From assembly GCA_922989275.2 (NCBI GenBank), contig OV277857.1, positions 81,709,321 through 81,773,320 on the forward strand: 64,000 nt of DNA, written 5' to 3'. The notes beneath the pieces are model-generated. The model saw only the letters and a program-made list of their open reading frames with translations. It did no database searches and was not told the DNA's origin. This document shows positions 49,041 through 59,561 of this stretch, one piece after another (position 1 is the stretch's first letter; the number at the start of each line of letters is the position of its first letter). The position numbers and the translations under genes are program-made. This stretch comes from Gari tellinella (lineage: Eukaryota; Mollusca; Bivalvia; Cardiida; Psammobiidae).

Positions 49041-49791
49041 GTAAGACATACTAACTGTTACCCATCAATCCCTAGTAATGCATATACATCTACATGTCAT
49101 TTACAAACGGTGTACAGCTCCTTCAGAAGCCCTCTGATCTGGGTCTTTACTGTTTGCAAATGATGTATATACTTGAGTCCAACACTGGATTTATTGAGTT
49201 GGGTTTTATGGCACCACAACACATAATATGGCCACACTGGAAGAGTTGACATATATTTATTTGTCGTTATAGCTAGACTATTATACTGTAGTGCCAATAC
49301 TTAATAAGAAAGTTATTTGCTTGCTTTTGACATCTGAAGTACAGTGAAAAAAACCTGTACATTAATTATCGTATGTTTAAGGCAGGCTGCTGCTTAAAGC
49401 AAAGTGAAAGGAAAGCAGAAAGCTTTCTGTTTTCCATTCACATTGCTTCAAATTGCCACCTGTCTTCCATACAATCAGTTAGCCTTCTTTTTAGTGGCTG
49501 TATAGAGGAGTTTTATTATATTTACTGTTTACAAATATGTGATTACTGAGAAGCAGCTTTTACCTTTACTGCTGACAGAAACATGATAAGCTTTCTAATT
49601 TACTGACGATTGAAAGGGAGACAATTCAGTTGTGGAACCTTATCAAGATTAACATGGTTAATGTTCTTACTTTATGTATATTGAATGGTTTGAAAAATAT
49701 TTAACTCTTTGGCAGAATATATTTTCCCAGTAGGAATGGCAACATGCATGTGAAATTGCTCACTCCTTAGTTTACCTTGACCCTTTCCTGT

Positions 49792-50043
49792 ATAACCCTT
49801 TACCTGATAGCCTATTTATAGTACTTAAGATAGATGACTACTTAAAGCAGGTTGAAAGTGAAGCAGCATGCGCCTTAGGGCGCATTTTGCTTTACTTTCC
49901 GCCTGCTTTAAGCCATCATGTGCTATAATATAGAAAATATTCCCTACAATACATATTCAGTACTGATTAAATTGGAACTATTTTCTACAGCGGATGAATA
50001 AATCATATCCGCTAAAATGCGCTTCTATTGGGTAAAGGGTTAA
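49792..50043 (+). mobile_element. MITE-A (+), CCCTTTACC subtype
   Basis: Left ATAACCCTTTACCTGATAG, right GGGTAAAGGGTTAA. H1 tip GCGCCTTAGGGCGC. Confidence 0.85.
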
Positions 50044-50148
50044 GGATTCCTTTTCACACCTTTACCTAGACTTCATAGCAATTCCTTATCTTGTTTCTGC
50101 CTTCTCTTGGTAAAGGGCCTTGGAAATATTTCCTACATCCTGATCCTA

Positions 50149-50394
50149 CATTACCCCATAAATACGATTTTTTGCGCTTTTAATTTATTTCTCCACTGAA
50201 GAAAATATTTCAAATGTATACAGTCGTGAATATGCATTTTACCATATATTTTCTATACTTTAACAGATGATAGCTTAAAACAGGCTGAAAGTAAAGCAGA
50301 ATGCAACTTAAGGCGCACTCTGCTATACTTTCAACCTGGTGTAAGCAGTCACTTGTCTTCAAAACTAGAAACAGGCTATTGGGTAATGGGTTAA
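50149..50394 (-). mobile_element. MITE-A (-), left TTAA lost
   Basis: Starts CATTACCCCATAAATACGAT and ends GGGTAATGGGTTAA; the TTAA is shared with the next copy. H1 carries several mismatches. Confidence 0.8.
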
Positions 50395-50568
50395 CCCTTT
50401 CTCAATAACCTGTTTCTAGTTTTGAAGACAGATCAGCTCTTAAAGCAGATTTGAAAATAAAGCAGAATGCACCTTAAGGTGCATTCTGCTTTCTGCTTTA
50501 CTTTCAATCTGCTTTTAAGCAATTGCTTTTGTTAAATACTGTTATTAAAGCTATGAAGAAAAGGGTTA
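50391..50568 (+). mobile_element. MITE-A (+) abutting the previous copy
   Basis: TTAACCCTTTCTCAATAACC start, AAGAAAAGGGTTAA end. H1 has an extra TTCTGC repeat in the second arm. The two elements share one TTAA. Confidence 0.75.
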
Positions 50569-50822
50569 AAATGACATTGGCAAATAATGTTGACCCTGAA
50601 AAAGTGCTGCATATTGTGGTATCTGCTTCTATTCTATTTACTAATATTTCTGTAAGTTTTAGCTTTATTAAAAAATGTATTAATATATTGCTGATATAAC
50701 ACCCTGTTATTGATGATAAACCTTTCCAACAATCCTAATGGAAGCTTCCATTGGCAGAAATGGGGTAAACTTATGAAGGATAAAAGGGGCGTTTACAGCT
50801 AGGATTCAGGCCAATTGTAATG

Positions 50823-51047
50823 TTAACTCTTTGCATGCTGGGTAATTTTTTCGTCTGCAAAAATCTGTCGTCTGCTATGGTTCTAAAATAAGAATTTTCA
50901 AAATTTCTTTTAAATTCAGTTTCAGAATGGCAAACAGATTGGATCCTGATGAGACGCCGTGTTATGTGGCGTCTCATCTGGATCCAATCTGTTTGCAGAG
51001 ATAATCACTATAGCAGGTATATCTGCCGCTAGCGTGCAAAGAGTTAA
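50823..51047. mobile_element. MITE-C variant, ends TTAACTCTTTGC
   Basis: Ends TTAACTCTTTGCATGCTGG and CTAGCGTGCAAAGAGTTAA, 225 bp. H3-like core with GATGAGACGCCGTG and complement (one change). Confidence 0.85.
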
Positions 51048-51073
51048 TCTTAGTCTGGTATGCATGTAACAAT

Positions 51074-51274
51074 GAACCCTTTTCCTGCCCATCACAACTT
51101 GACAGGTATTTGCAAACAGTTTGGGTCCAGATCAAATGCTGTGTAATGCAGCGTCTCATCTGGATCAAGACTCTTTGACATTTGTTATTAAGTTTCTTCA
51201 ATTTAAAAATGCATGCATTGTACATGTTAATTCGACAAACTTTGCAGATGATATTAATGCAGGGCAAGAGTTAA
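51074..51274. mobile_element. MITE-C variant, degenerate
   Basis: H3-like CAAACAGTTTGGGTCCAGAT with a decayed second arm. Right end GGGCAAGAGTTAA. Confidence 0.6.
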
Positions 51275-51736
51275 AGGAAGCCTGGATTTTGTAACTGATA
51301 TAAGATCTTTCTATTTTGTAGTTTAATATTGTATACAAACAAATATGTGTGCTTTGAATGTAGAGCTATAAAGATTTCTAAAGACAGATATTTCTAAGTA
51401 GCTGTCTATATTACTTATGTCCAACATTAAGAAGTCTTCTATCTGTAAGACTACGAGTCTTAAGTTGAAAAGTTGTTTATTACGGGTTTTGGCCAACATT
51501 TGGTTACCATTTCATTGATAAAGATATAAGTAATTTTTTTTTACTTGCTGATTACTGGTAATGTTAATGCACTTTCTCAGAAAGTTTATATAAAATGGTT
51601 TTATACTTGCATTATCATTATAAACTGTGTCTTAGATATTAATAGCACTGTAGACCAGAGCAGTCATTACATTCAAATTATTCTGATTTGTGTAAATCTT
51701 GTTTTAACTTACAAGAATCAACAGAATTTTATTGAA

Positions 51737-51907
51737 CATCATCATCATGCACAGTAAGAAATATTTTCTCTATCCTAATAAACGGTAACTTAGAGCAAGA
51801 TGACAGTAAAGCAGAGTGTGTTTCAAGGTGCATTCTGCTTTGCTTTCAACTTGCTTTATGTGTTCACATGTCTTCAAAACTAATAACAGCTGATTGGGTA
51901 AAGGGTT
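51737..51907 (-). mobile_element. MITE-A (-), left part missing
   Basis: H1-related stem at about 51796-51858 (AAGATGACAGTAAAGCAGAG); right end GGGTAAAGGGTT. Confidence 0.6.
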
Positions 51908-51949
51908 GGGGTGGGTTTCTTTTGCAAATTGCAATACCGGTATATTACA

Positions 51950-52100
51950 AATTGACAAATAGTGTAGACCCCTGATCAGAGGCCCCCTGTAGAGGTCAGT
52001 GTCTACACTGTTGCATAGGACTAATTTACTCTACTACTTGCAATATACTGTTTATAAATGACACATATAGACATAGATTAATGTTAATTAAAGAAGTTAA
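51950..52100. mobile_element. MITE-B, degenerate
   Basis: H2 at about 51957-52012 with GTGTAGACCCCTGATCAGAG; the second arm lacks GATCA. Confidence 0.5.
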
Positions 52101-52211
52101 CCAAGGTGTTTGGTAACATAGGACGTGGGGCTGTATACAATAATCCCAATAAAGAACATGACTATTCTGAACAAATGAAATAAACATTATTGAGTATTTA
52201 CCATTGAGCCA

Positions 52212-52461
52212 TTAACCTATTACCCATAGCCGCTTTATAGTTTTGAAGACAGGTGGCCACTTTAAGCAGCTTGAAAGTAAAGCAGAATGTGTCTTAAGGT
52301 GCATTCTACTTTACTTTCAACCTGCTTTAAGGTCTATCTACATGGATCTGGAAAATATTTCTCATGATGAATATTCATAACTATTTAAAGTAGAATTATT
52401 TTCTTCATAGGAGGAGTAAATTAGAGGCATAAAAAGGCATATTTACAGGGTAATGGATTAA
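52212..52461 (+). mobile_element. MITE-A (+)
   Basis: TTAACCTATTACCCATAG start, GGGTAATGGATTAA end. H1 with GTGTC/GGTGC mismatches. Confidence 0.82.
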
Positions 52462-52503
52462 TTAGTAAAAAGATGGATCTGTATGAATTGATGATTCTAC
52501 ATT

Positions 52504-52690
52504 AACCCTTCTCTTGCTATAGGCATATGTTAACACATTTTGAAAACCGTGTAGACCCAGATCAGGCAGCTGCTAAAGGAGCAGTCTGATCTGGGTCTAC
52601 ACTGTTTTCTTATGGGATCTGTCTGACAGAAGTCTGCACTCTGTCTTTGGGAATGTTTGCAATTTTGTTAAGTCAATATAATTGTTCAGA
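52504..52690. mobile_element. H5-core element
   Basis: Starts TTAACCCTTCTCTTGC. The stem GTGTAGACCCAGATCAGGCA pairs with its complement around GCTGCTAAAGGAGC. Confidence 0.65.
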
Positions 52691-52699
52691 TGATAGATG

Positions 52700-52789
52700 T
52701 TAACCCTTAGCCTGCCACTCACGACTATAGATCCATGTGCAAACAGCTTGGATCCGGATGAGACGCCGAGTAACTCGGCTAAGGGTTAA
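52700..52789. mobile_element. 90-bp deletion derivative of the MITE-C at 27475
   Basis: It is the reverse orientation of the 27475 copy: TTAACCCTTAGCCTGCCACT to CGCCGAGTAACTCGGC, then directly TAAGGGTTAA. The second H3 arm and flank are gone, with GGC shared at the join. Confidence 0.85.
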
Positions 52790-52898
52790 TAGTGGGTTCA
52801 GTTCGGTTTTTGGAATATTCAGTGTGAGATTAGGGTCACTCCTTTTCATGCTGAACAGGGGTTTATCTGTTTAAAAATAAAAGAATATACAGATGACC

Positions 52899-53149
52899 TT
52901 AACCCATTATCCCGTAAATATGCCTTTTTACGCCTCTTACTATTTCCTTGACTGAAGAAAATAATTCCATTTTATACAGTCATGAATGAGTATCACAGAG
53001 ACATTTTTGATCTTCTAACAGATGATAGCTTAAAGCAGGCTGAAAGTAAAGCAGAATACGCCTTAGAGCGCATTCTGCTTTTCTTTCAACCTGCTTTAAG
53101 AAGTCACCTATCTTCAATACTAGAAACAGGCTATGGGGTACTGGGTTAA
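52899..53149 (-). mobile_element. MITE-A (-)
   Basis: TTAA both ends, 251 bp. H1 tip ACGCCTTAGAGCGC has mismatches. Confidence 0.85.
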
Positions 53150-53477
53150 ACAGTTTGTCCTAAAAATTATTTAAAGAAAGAGATGAAACAAGTATATGAA
53201 ATGACTTCCTATTTGCTACAATCTGAACATCAAGTATTTTGGACCTGGTAAAAAAGTCTCATCTGGATTTAAACTGTTTACAAAAGTCAACAATATCACT
53301 GAGCTAATAACATGACAAGGGTTAAGGTCATTATAGGGCAGATCTTTATCTAATCCTTCTGTAGTGTTCACTTCCAGTTTCTGATTTTATCAGGAAAATA
53401 ACTGAACTTGACCAGTGTGTTTTATACAAATGTAGGTAGAAAATGATACAGTAAAACCTCTCTTAATGAAAGTCAAA

Positions 53478-53632
53478 CTAAGCCTGTTTCTGGTATTTAA
53501 GATAGGTGACCACTAAAAGGAGGTTAAAAGTAAGCAGAATGTCCGGTAAGGCACATTCGGTTTTACTTTTAACCTGCTTTAAGTGGTAACCTATTTTCAA
53601 AACTAAAAACAGGCTATTTGGTAATGGGTTAA
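53478..53632. mobile_element. Mirror-image MITE-A made of two identical halves
   Basis: Both arms are the CCTGTTTCTGGTATTTAAGA type, where a normal copy has one such arm and one long arm. The whole 150 bp is one palindrome. Right end GGTAATGGGTTAA. Confidence 0.75.
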
Positions 53633-54081
53633 GTTGGTTGAAAGTAAAGCAGAATGCAACCTAAGGTGCATTCTCCTGCAAATTCAGCCTGCTTTAACCC
53701 ATTACCCAATAAATACGAATTTTTACGACTTTAATTTATTCCTCCACTAAAGGAAATAGTTCCAATTTATACAGTCTTGAATATGTAGCAAAAGAAATAT
53801 TTTCTATATTCTATCAGATGACAGCTTAAAGCAGGCTGAACGTAAAGCAGAATGCGCCTTCGGGCGCATTCTGCTTTACTTTTAACCTGCTTTAAGTAGT
53901 CACCTGTTTTCAAAACTAGAAACATGCTATGGGGTAATGGGTTAAGTTACCATCTGCTACAATATACAAACCATTTCTTATGGTACATGTACATATTCAT
54001 GACTGTATAAGTGGAACTATTTTCTTCTGTTGAGGAATAAATTAAAGGCTTAAAATGTGTATCTATGGAGCAATGGGTTAA
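53629..54081 (+). mobile_element. MITE-A (+), left-truncated, hosting another MITE-A
   Basis: The host H1 (GAATGCAACCTAAGGTGCAT) and right arm are split at the TTAA of GCTTTAAGCTACC. Right end GGAGCAATGGGTTAA. Confidence 0.85.
53694..53945 (-). mobile_element. MITE-A (-) nested in MITE-A
   Basis: Full length 252 bp, TTAA duplicated. H1 tip GCGCCTTCGGGCGC has TTCG where most copies have TTAA. Confidence 0.92.
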
Positions 54082-54100
54082 AAAACTACAGAGGAAAGGG

Positions 54101-54351
54101 TTAACCCATTACCTCATAGCCTTTTCTAGTATTGCAAATATATGACTTCTTAAAGCAGGTTGAAAGTAAAGCAGAATGTGCCTTAAGGCACATTCTGCTT
54201 TACTATCAGCCTGCTTTAAGCTATAATCTGCTCTGATATAGAAAATATTTCTTATGGTGCATATTCATATCTGTATAAAGTCAAACTTTTTTCTTCATTG
54301 AAGGAATAAATTTGAGGCATAAAAAGGCGTATTTATGGGGTAATGGGTTAA
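54101..54351 (+). mobile_element. MITE-A (+)
   Basis: TTAA both ends, 251 bp, H1 with GTGCC/GGCAC. Confidence 0.9.
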
Positions 54352-54831
54352 TTAATGTGAATTCTGGGTTTACTGTATTGTAATGTAAACAATTCAAGTT
54401 GAATGTGGTTTGAGGCTCCTGCATTATAAGTATCAATAAAACTAGGACTGTCATGTTTTGTACGCGTTTAACATTGTATATAGCCAGTTAATGACGTCTT
54501 AGTAATGTCTATTTTTAGAACTGCTTTATGAATGACGTGTATAAATCTCCGGGATTTTCCTGGTTTCGCTGAGCTGTTTATGCAGTATGAGCTTGCCAGT
54601 AAGCTTTTCTGAAGTAGTATTTATAAGAAATACTCTCTGCCCTTTGTTTGCATAGCGGATCTTGGTCAAAACTTTTACGTCAACATTAACAGGTCACTAA
54701 TGTAGTGTTAGCTGTTGAACTATACTAAATGACCCTCTGATATATGCAATTTTCAATTCAAAATTAAGTTTACTTTTGTTTTCCAATAAATTTGCGTAAG
54801 TGAAAATCTGATGTATTCTGTAAACCTTCAT

Positions 54832-55044
54832 GAACCCTTTACTTCATAGCCTGTTTCTAGTTTTAAAGATTGGTGACTACTTAAAACAGGTTGAAACTTA
54901 AGCAGAATGTGCCTTAAGGTGCATTCTGCTTTACTTTCAGCCTGCTTTAAGCTACTACATGTATTGATATAAAGTAGAACTATTTTCTTGAGTGGAGAAA
55001 TAAATTAAATTCTTAAAAATGTGTATCTGTGGAGTAATGGGTTA
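54832..55044 (+). mobile_element. MITE-A (+), right arm shortened
   Basis: Left GAACCCTTTACTTCATAG, right GGAGTAATGGGTTA. H1 has GTGCC on one side and GGTGC on the other. Confidence 0.75.
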
Positions 55045-55283
55045 TTGCTTATTATTATATGGCTTACATCTTTAATAGACAAGCTCGGGTAAGAGACTTT
55101 AAAACCTATTAACAAAAACAACAACAACAACAACAGCTGGGGGGGTAATGGTCATTATATGTTATGTTGACATGACAGGTATAACTTGTCTACAGAGTCA
55201 CAACATGTGTACACTAATTAACCTTTATGTACTGATGTACAGGTACATGATTGTCAACACAATTGCTCATTATCCCACACTCT

Positions 55284-55510
55284 TAACCCATTGAACCCTA
55301 TAGTAATGTGTATAGATGTTCTTTACAGTGTGCACCTGTGAAGAGTATTATAAACATGCGATATGCAAATGACAAACAATGGAAACCCAGATCAGATGGC
55401 TTCTATAGGAGCCAGCAATACTTTGTAAAAAAAGACAACCATAAATAGTTCAAAATTGACAAGACGTAATTGGGATTGTCCATTTTGAGTTTATGGGATT
55501 AATGAGTAGA
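55284..55510. mobile_element. MITE-B, degenerate
   Basis: TTAACCCATTGAACCC start; H2 first arm AACCCAGATCAGATGGCTTC; second arm mostly lost. Confidence 0.55.
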
Positions 55511-55639
55511 TATACCTTTTCCATCATAAACGTTCCCTTTTCGTGCTACTGCTTATTCCTCATAGAAATAGGTTTCATGCTTCTAACATGTCTTTATATA
55601 GAGTCATAGGAAACATTTCCTTCATCTGACAGGTGGTTG

Positions 55640-55858
55640 TTATAGCCTGTTTCTAGTTTTGAAGACAGTGAGTGACCACTTAAAACAGGTTTAACGCACA
55701 TTCTGCTTTACTTTCAGCCTGCTTTAAGCTATCACCTGCTAGGATATAGAAAATATTTATTATGATTCTTATTTGTAACAACATAAATTAGAAATATTTT
55801 CTTCCGTAGTGGAATAAATTGAAGGTGTTAAAAGGCTTTTTATGGGGTAATCGGTTAA
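55640..55858 (+). mobile_element. MITE-A (+), left end damaged
   Basis: Starts TTATAGCCTGTTTCTAG. The first H1 arm is deleted to AAACAGGTTTAACGCAC. Right end GGGGTAATCGGTTAA. Confidence 0.75.
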
Positions 55859-56308
55859 AACAGTCTGAAAGTGTAGTAGAAAGCACCATTTGGTCTATAG
55901 AGTATTATCAAACCTTACCACAGTATGTTTGTCATGTATGATTGAGATAGGTTGCTGCTTAATGCAGGCTGAAAGTAAAACTCAAATCTTTTTGTGGGAG
56001 CCAATTGTAGAATGTAGAAAAGTGTCCTAAGGTGTTTTGTTACCACAGGGATGCATGACAGGGTATTTCTATGAGGAATATTATGTTGAAGGGGTAAAAA
56101 AGATTAATTATTGCTGAGGTTAAAGACTCCACTCCTTTTACAAGATATAGTGATAACAATGGTCACTATTCAAACAAGAACTTATTTAACTTTGGGTCAG
56201 TTGTTTTCCTTCCTTATCTCAAGGAGATTAGATAAACAACAACACTTGGCCACCAATATTGTACACAGTCAAACTTGTTTTTAGCAACTTGTAAATGATT
56301 AACAACAA

Positions 56309-56525
56309 TTAACCCATACCCCTTAAATACGCCTTTTTATGCCTATAACTTTTTTCTTCAATGAGGATCATAAGAAATATTTTCTATATTCTAGTAGATG
56401 GTAACTTAAAGCAAGCTGAAAGTAAAGCAGAATGTGCATAAAGGCACATTCTGCTTTACTTTCAACTTGCTTTAAGAAGTCACATATCTTCAAAACTTGA
56501 AACAGGCTATGGGGTAATGGGTTAA
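56309..56525 (-). mobile_element. MITE-A (-), shortened left arm
   Basis: TTAACCCATACCCCTTAAAT start, ATGGGGTAATGGGTTAA end. Both H1 arms read CAAGCTG/CAACTTG (one mismatch). Confidence 0.85.
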
Positions 56526-56862
56526 GGGTTCTAGCAAATTGAAACCTTAGATACCAATATTTGCATATTTTGCAAATACAATGTAATGTAATTATACTTG
56601 TTTTCCCATGTGTAAAAAATATAAAGGGTTAACTGGCTGCTCAGATAGGTATATTCCACTTTCACAATGTTTGTGATTTACAGTTTGTTTACGGGTTGAT
56701 AATCACAAATAAAGTGTTTAGTAAGCATCTAAATATAACTTAATTATTATTCATACAAAAACAACCAACTTTACTGAAAATGATATTTTTTGCAGTGATA
56801 TTAGCTTGAAAATTAAATAAAAGATCAAAGGCAAGCAAAAGGGTTTGGCTGTAAAAAGATTG

Positions 56863-56918
56863 CTTAACCCATTACCCCATAACCAGTTTCTAGTTTTGAA
56901 TATAGGTGACTACTAAGT
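56863..56918 (+). mobile_element. MITE-A (+) left-end fragment
   Basis: TTAACCCATTACCCCATAAC to GGTGACTACTAAG, then unrelated sequence. Confidence 0.7.
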
Positions 56919-57491
56919 CTTAAGGTACTTCGCATGTGCGCTTAGTTTCCATACAAGGTGTTATGAAACTTTTCATGAAGAATGATAATAGGCTTCGAAT
57001 CAATGTGTGAAAATATAAGCAAAATCTATCGTGTGGTTTGTCTTTAAGGTCTTTTTTCTGACAAAAAACCTGGAATTTTGATGATTTTATTTTTCTCAAA
57101 AATAAATAAAGCTAATGACTATTAGTCTAGCCCACTAAGTAGTCCACGACATTCATTACAAGAAAAGCAAAAAACATTTTGAATAAAGGTGTTCAGAAAG
57201 ATGTTATCAGCTATTTAAATTTTGAAAAATGCTAAAAAATTGAATTACAGAAAACTGACTCATTCAATGTATATTTGTTTTCATTTTATTCAAATATATG
57301 GTTGATGAAACAGTTGGTCAGAAAAAATTAAAAAATATTACAGTCAGGATTTGTTGTTATAACAGATTTTCTTATTAAAATGGGGGCAATTTGAAGTTGA
57401 GATACAGTTACTTACCTTAAATTTAAATTATGTCATTAAAATGCGCTATTATTTATTCATGGACTTGCCTATCATCCACAAAGTACATGTT

Positions 57492-57568
57492 AGCAAACAG
57501 TGTAGACCCCTGATGAAAATGCCACAATTTGAAACATTTCATCAGTCTACACTGTTTGCTGTTTGAAT
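57492..57568. repeat. H2-type palindrome with a different loop
   Basis: AGCAAACAGTGTAGACCCCT pairs with AGTCTACACTGTTTGCT; the inner stem is TGAAAATG..CATTTCATCA, not GATCAGAGGGC. Confidence 0.75.
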
Positions 57569-57884
57569 TTCATATGAAATACTCTGCTGTATGGGCAAAG
57601 ACTGTAACAACCTGGTATATCTATAGTAGAACATTCCTGCAAGCACATTGGGAGAGTACATTGCACTATCCAGGCATATATGGGTAAACCACCATTCAAA
57701 ATAAAATGCATTGGTAGTCAGTAAGACTTATACTGTTAGTAGAGGAATTATTCGTTCGAGACTTTCTGTATTCTGTCCAGCATTAAGTAACATAGTTTAA
57801 CTATAGTTTATTCTGGATAAATGTGAAAGGTAAAATACTGAAGTTGAAATAACAAAACTTAACAGCCCTCTGCATCGCCTATAT

Positions 57885-58137
57885 TTAACCCTCTACCTGA
57901 TAGCATTGTTTCTAGTATTGAAGATATGTGACTACTTAAAGCAGGTTGAAAGTAAAGCAGAATGCGCCCTAAGGCGCATTCTGCTTTACTTTCAGCCTGC
58001 TTTAAGCTATTATATGCTAGAGTAAGAAAAGTATTAAATATGACACATATTCATTACGGTATAATTTGGAACTATTTTCTTCAGCGGATAAATAAAATAA
58101 ATGTGCTAAAAGTCGCTTCTATAAGGGAAAGGGTTAA
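57885..58137 (+). mobile_element. MITE-A (+), CCCTCTACC subtype
   Basis: TTAA both ends, 253 bp. H1 GCGCCCTAAGGCGC. Confidence 0.88.
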
Positions 58138-58207
58138 GGGAGTTTTCTGTTTTACCGGTACTTACAATGTGAAAAGTACAGTGTTTAACATGGTTAACAA
58201 AAATCAT

Positions 58208-58440
58208 TTAACCCATTACCCCATAAATACACCTTTTTACGCCTTTAGTTTATTCCTCCACAGAAGAAAACAGTTTCAATTTATGCAGAGCTATGAACAT
58301 GTATTATAAGAAGTAGTTTCTATATTCAAGCAGATGGTAGCTTAAAGCAGGCTGAAAGTAAAGCAGAGTGTGCCTTATGGCCTGCTTTCAGTGGTCACCT
58401 ATCTTCAAAACTAGAAAAAGTATATGGCGTAATAGGTGAA
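58208..58440 (-). mobile_element. MITE-A (-), hairpin collapsed
   Basis: TTAA left end. After GTGCCTTATGG the second arm skips to CCTGCTTTCAGTGG, a deletion of about 30 bases at the tip. Confidence 0.8.
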
Positions 58441-58732
58441 ATAATGAGCTGACTACTAAGAACAAAATTTACACAATCTCATTCACAGACATTGCAAACA
58501 GTGTTGAAAATCGAAATAAGGCATCTGAGACATCGAGGTCTATTCTGTGTGTGACTGGTCAATTTCATTCTAAGTATTTATCATACTGCTGCAAACAGTG
58601 CAGATATCAGACAGTAGATATCATGCCATCTTTGATAATATCAGTGTTTGCAATGTGCAAGTAGCCTTTTCCTGTGACATAGTCCATATCAGAACATCAA
58701 TAGGTTCATTTGAATCTTGATAGCTCAAACTT

Positions 58733-59064
58733 CTCAACCCTTTCACCCATAGCCTAGTTTTGAACTCCGGTGACCACTTAAAGCAGGTTGAAAGTAAAGC
58801 AGAATGCTCCTTAAAGCAAATTCTGCTTTACTTTCAGTCTGTTTTAAGCTACCTTCTGCTAGGACATAAAAATTTCTTATGATGCATAATTTTGACCTTA
58901 CAAAATAATGATGTATCACAATTTCTTCAGTGGACATATCCTAGCAGATGGTAGCTCAAAGCAGGTTGAAAGTAAAGCAGAATGTACCTAATAAGGGATA
59001 TTTTGCTTTACTTAAGTGGTCATTTGTTTTCAAAACTAGAAACAGGTATGGGGTACAGGGTTAA
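58733..59064. mobile_element. Two joined MITE-A remnants
   Basis: A (+) copy from 58733 (CAACCCTTTCACCCATAG, H1 intact) runs to about 58930. A (-) half copy (GCAGATGGTAGCTCAAAGCA) then ends GGTACAGGGTTAA at about 59064. Confidence 0.65.
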
Positions 59065-59341
59065 AAGGGTCTTCTTATATAAAGTGTTAATTTGTACAGA
59101 AACCTTTTGATCACAAAAGTATGGCCACACTTTGGATTGGGTAACACTTTATTGTATAATTGCTAGCTTCTGTCATTGAAATTTCATGTTACCGTATGTA
59201 TTTTGTTGTACTTGAAGAAGAATAGGTTTAAAGGCTCTCTAAGGCACTTCTGTAGAGGGAAGGCTTAAATAAAAATATGTAGCCAACATGATATTTGACT
59301 ATGTTGAGTCAGATGATAGTTGAGCATGGTAAGTGGTATTT

Positions 59342-59561
59342 AAATCTTTGCGTGCTAGTGGCGGATACATGTGCCACAGTGATTACCTTTGCAAACAGAT
59401 TGGATCCAGATGAGACGCCGTGTACCGCGGCGTCTCATCAGGATCAAAACTGTTTGACATTCTGATCTTGTCTTGAAAGAAATTTAGAAATTTTACTTTT
59501 AGAACATGAGTAGACAACAATTGTTGCAGATGAAAATATTACCCAGCATGGAAAGAGTTAA
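59342..59561. mobile_element. MITE-C variant, like 50823
   Basis: AATCTTTGCGTGCTAGTGG start and CCCAGCATGGAAAGAGTTAA end. H3-like core with GATGAGACGCCGTG. Confidence 0.75.

Noticed and set aside
48420..48560. Possible tRNA gene
   Set aside because: The A and B boxes are degenerate and no cloverleaf closes; at most a SINE head.
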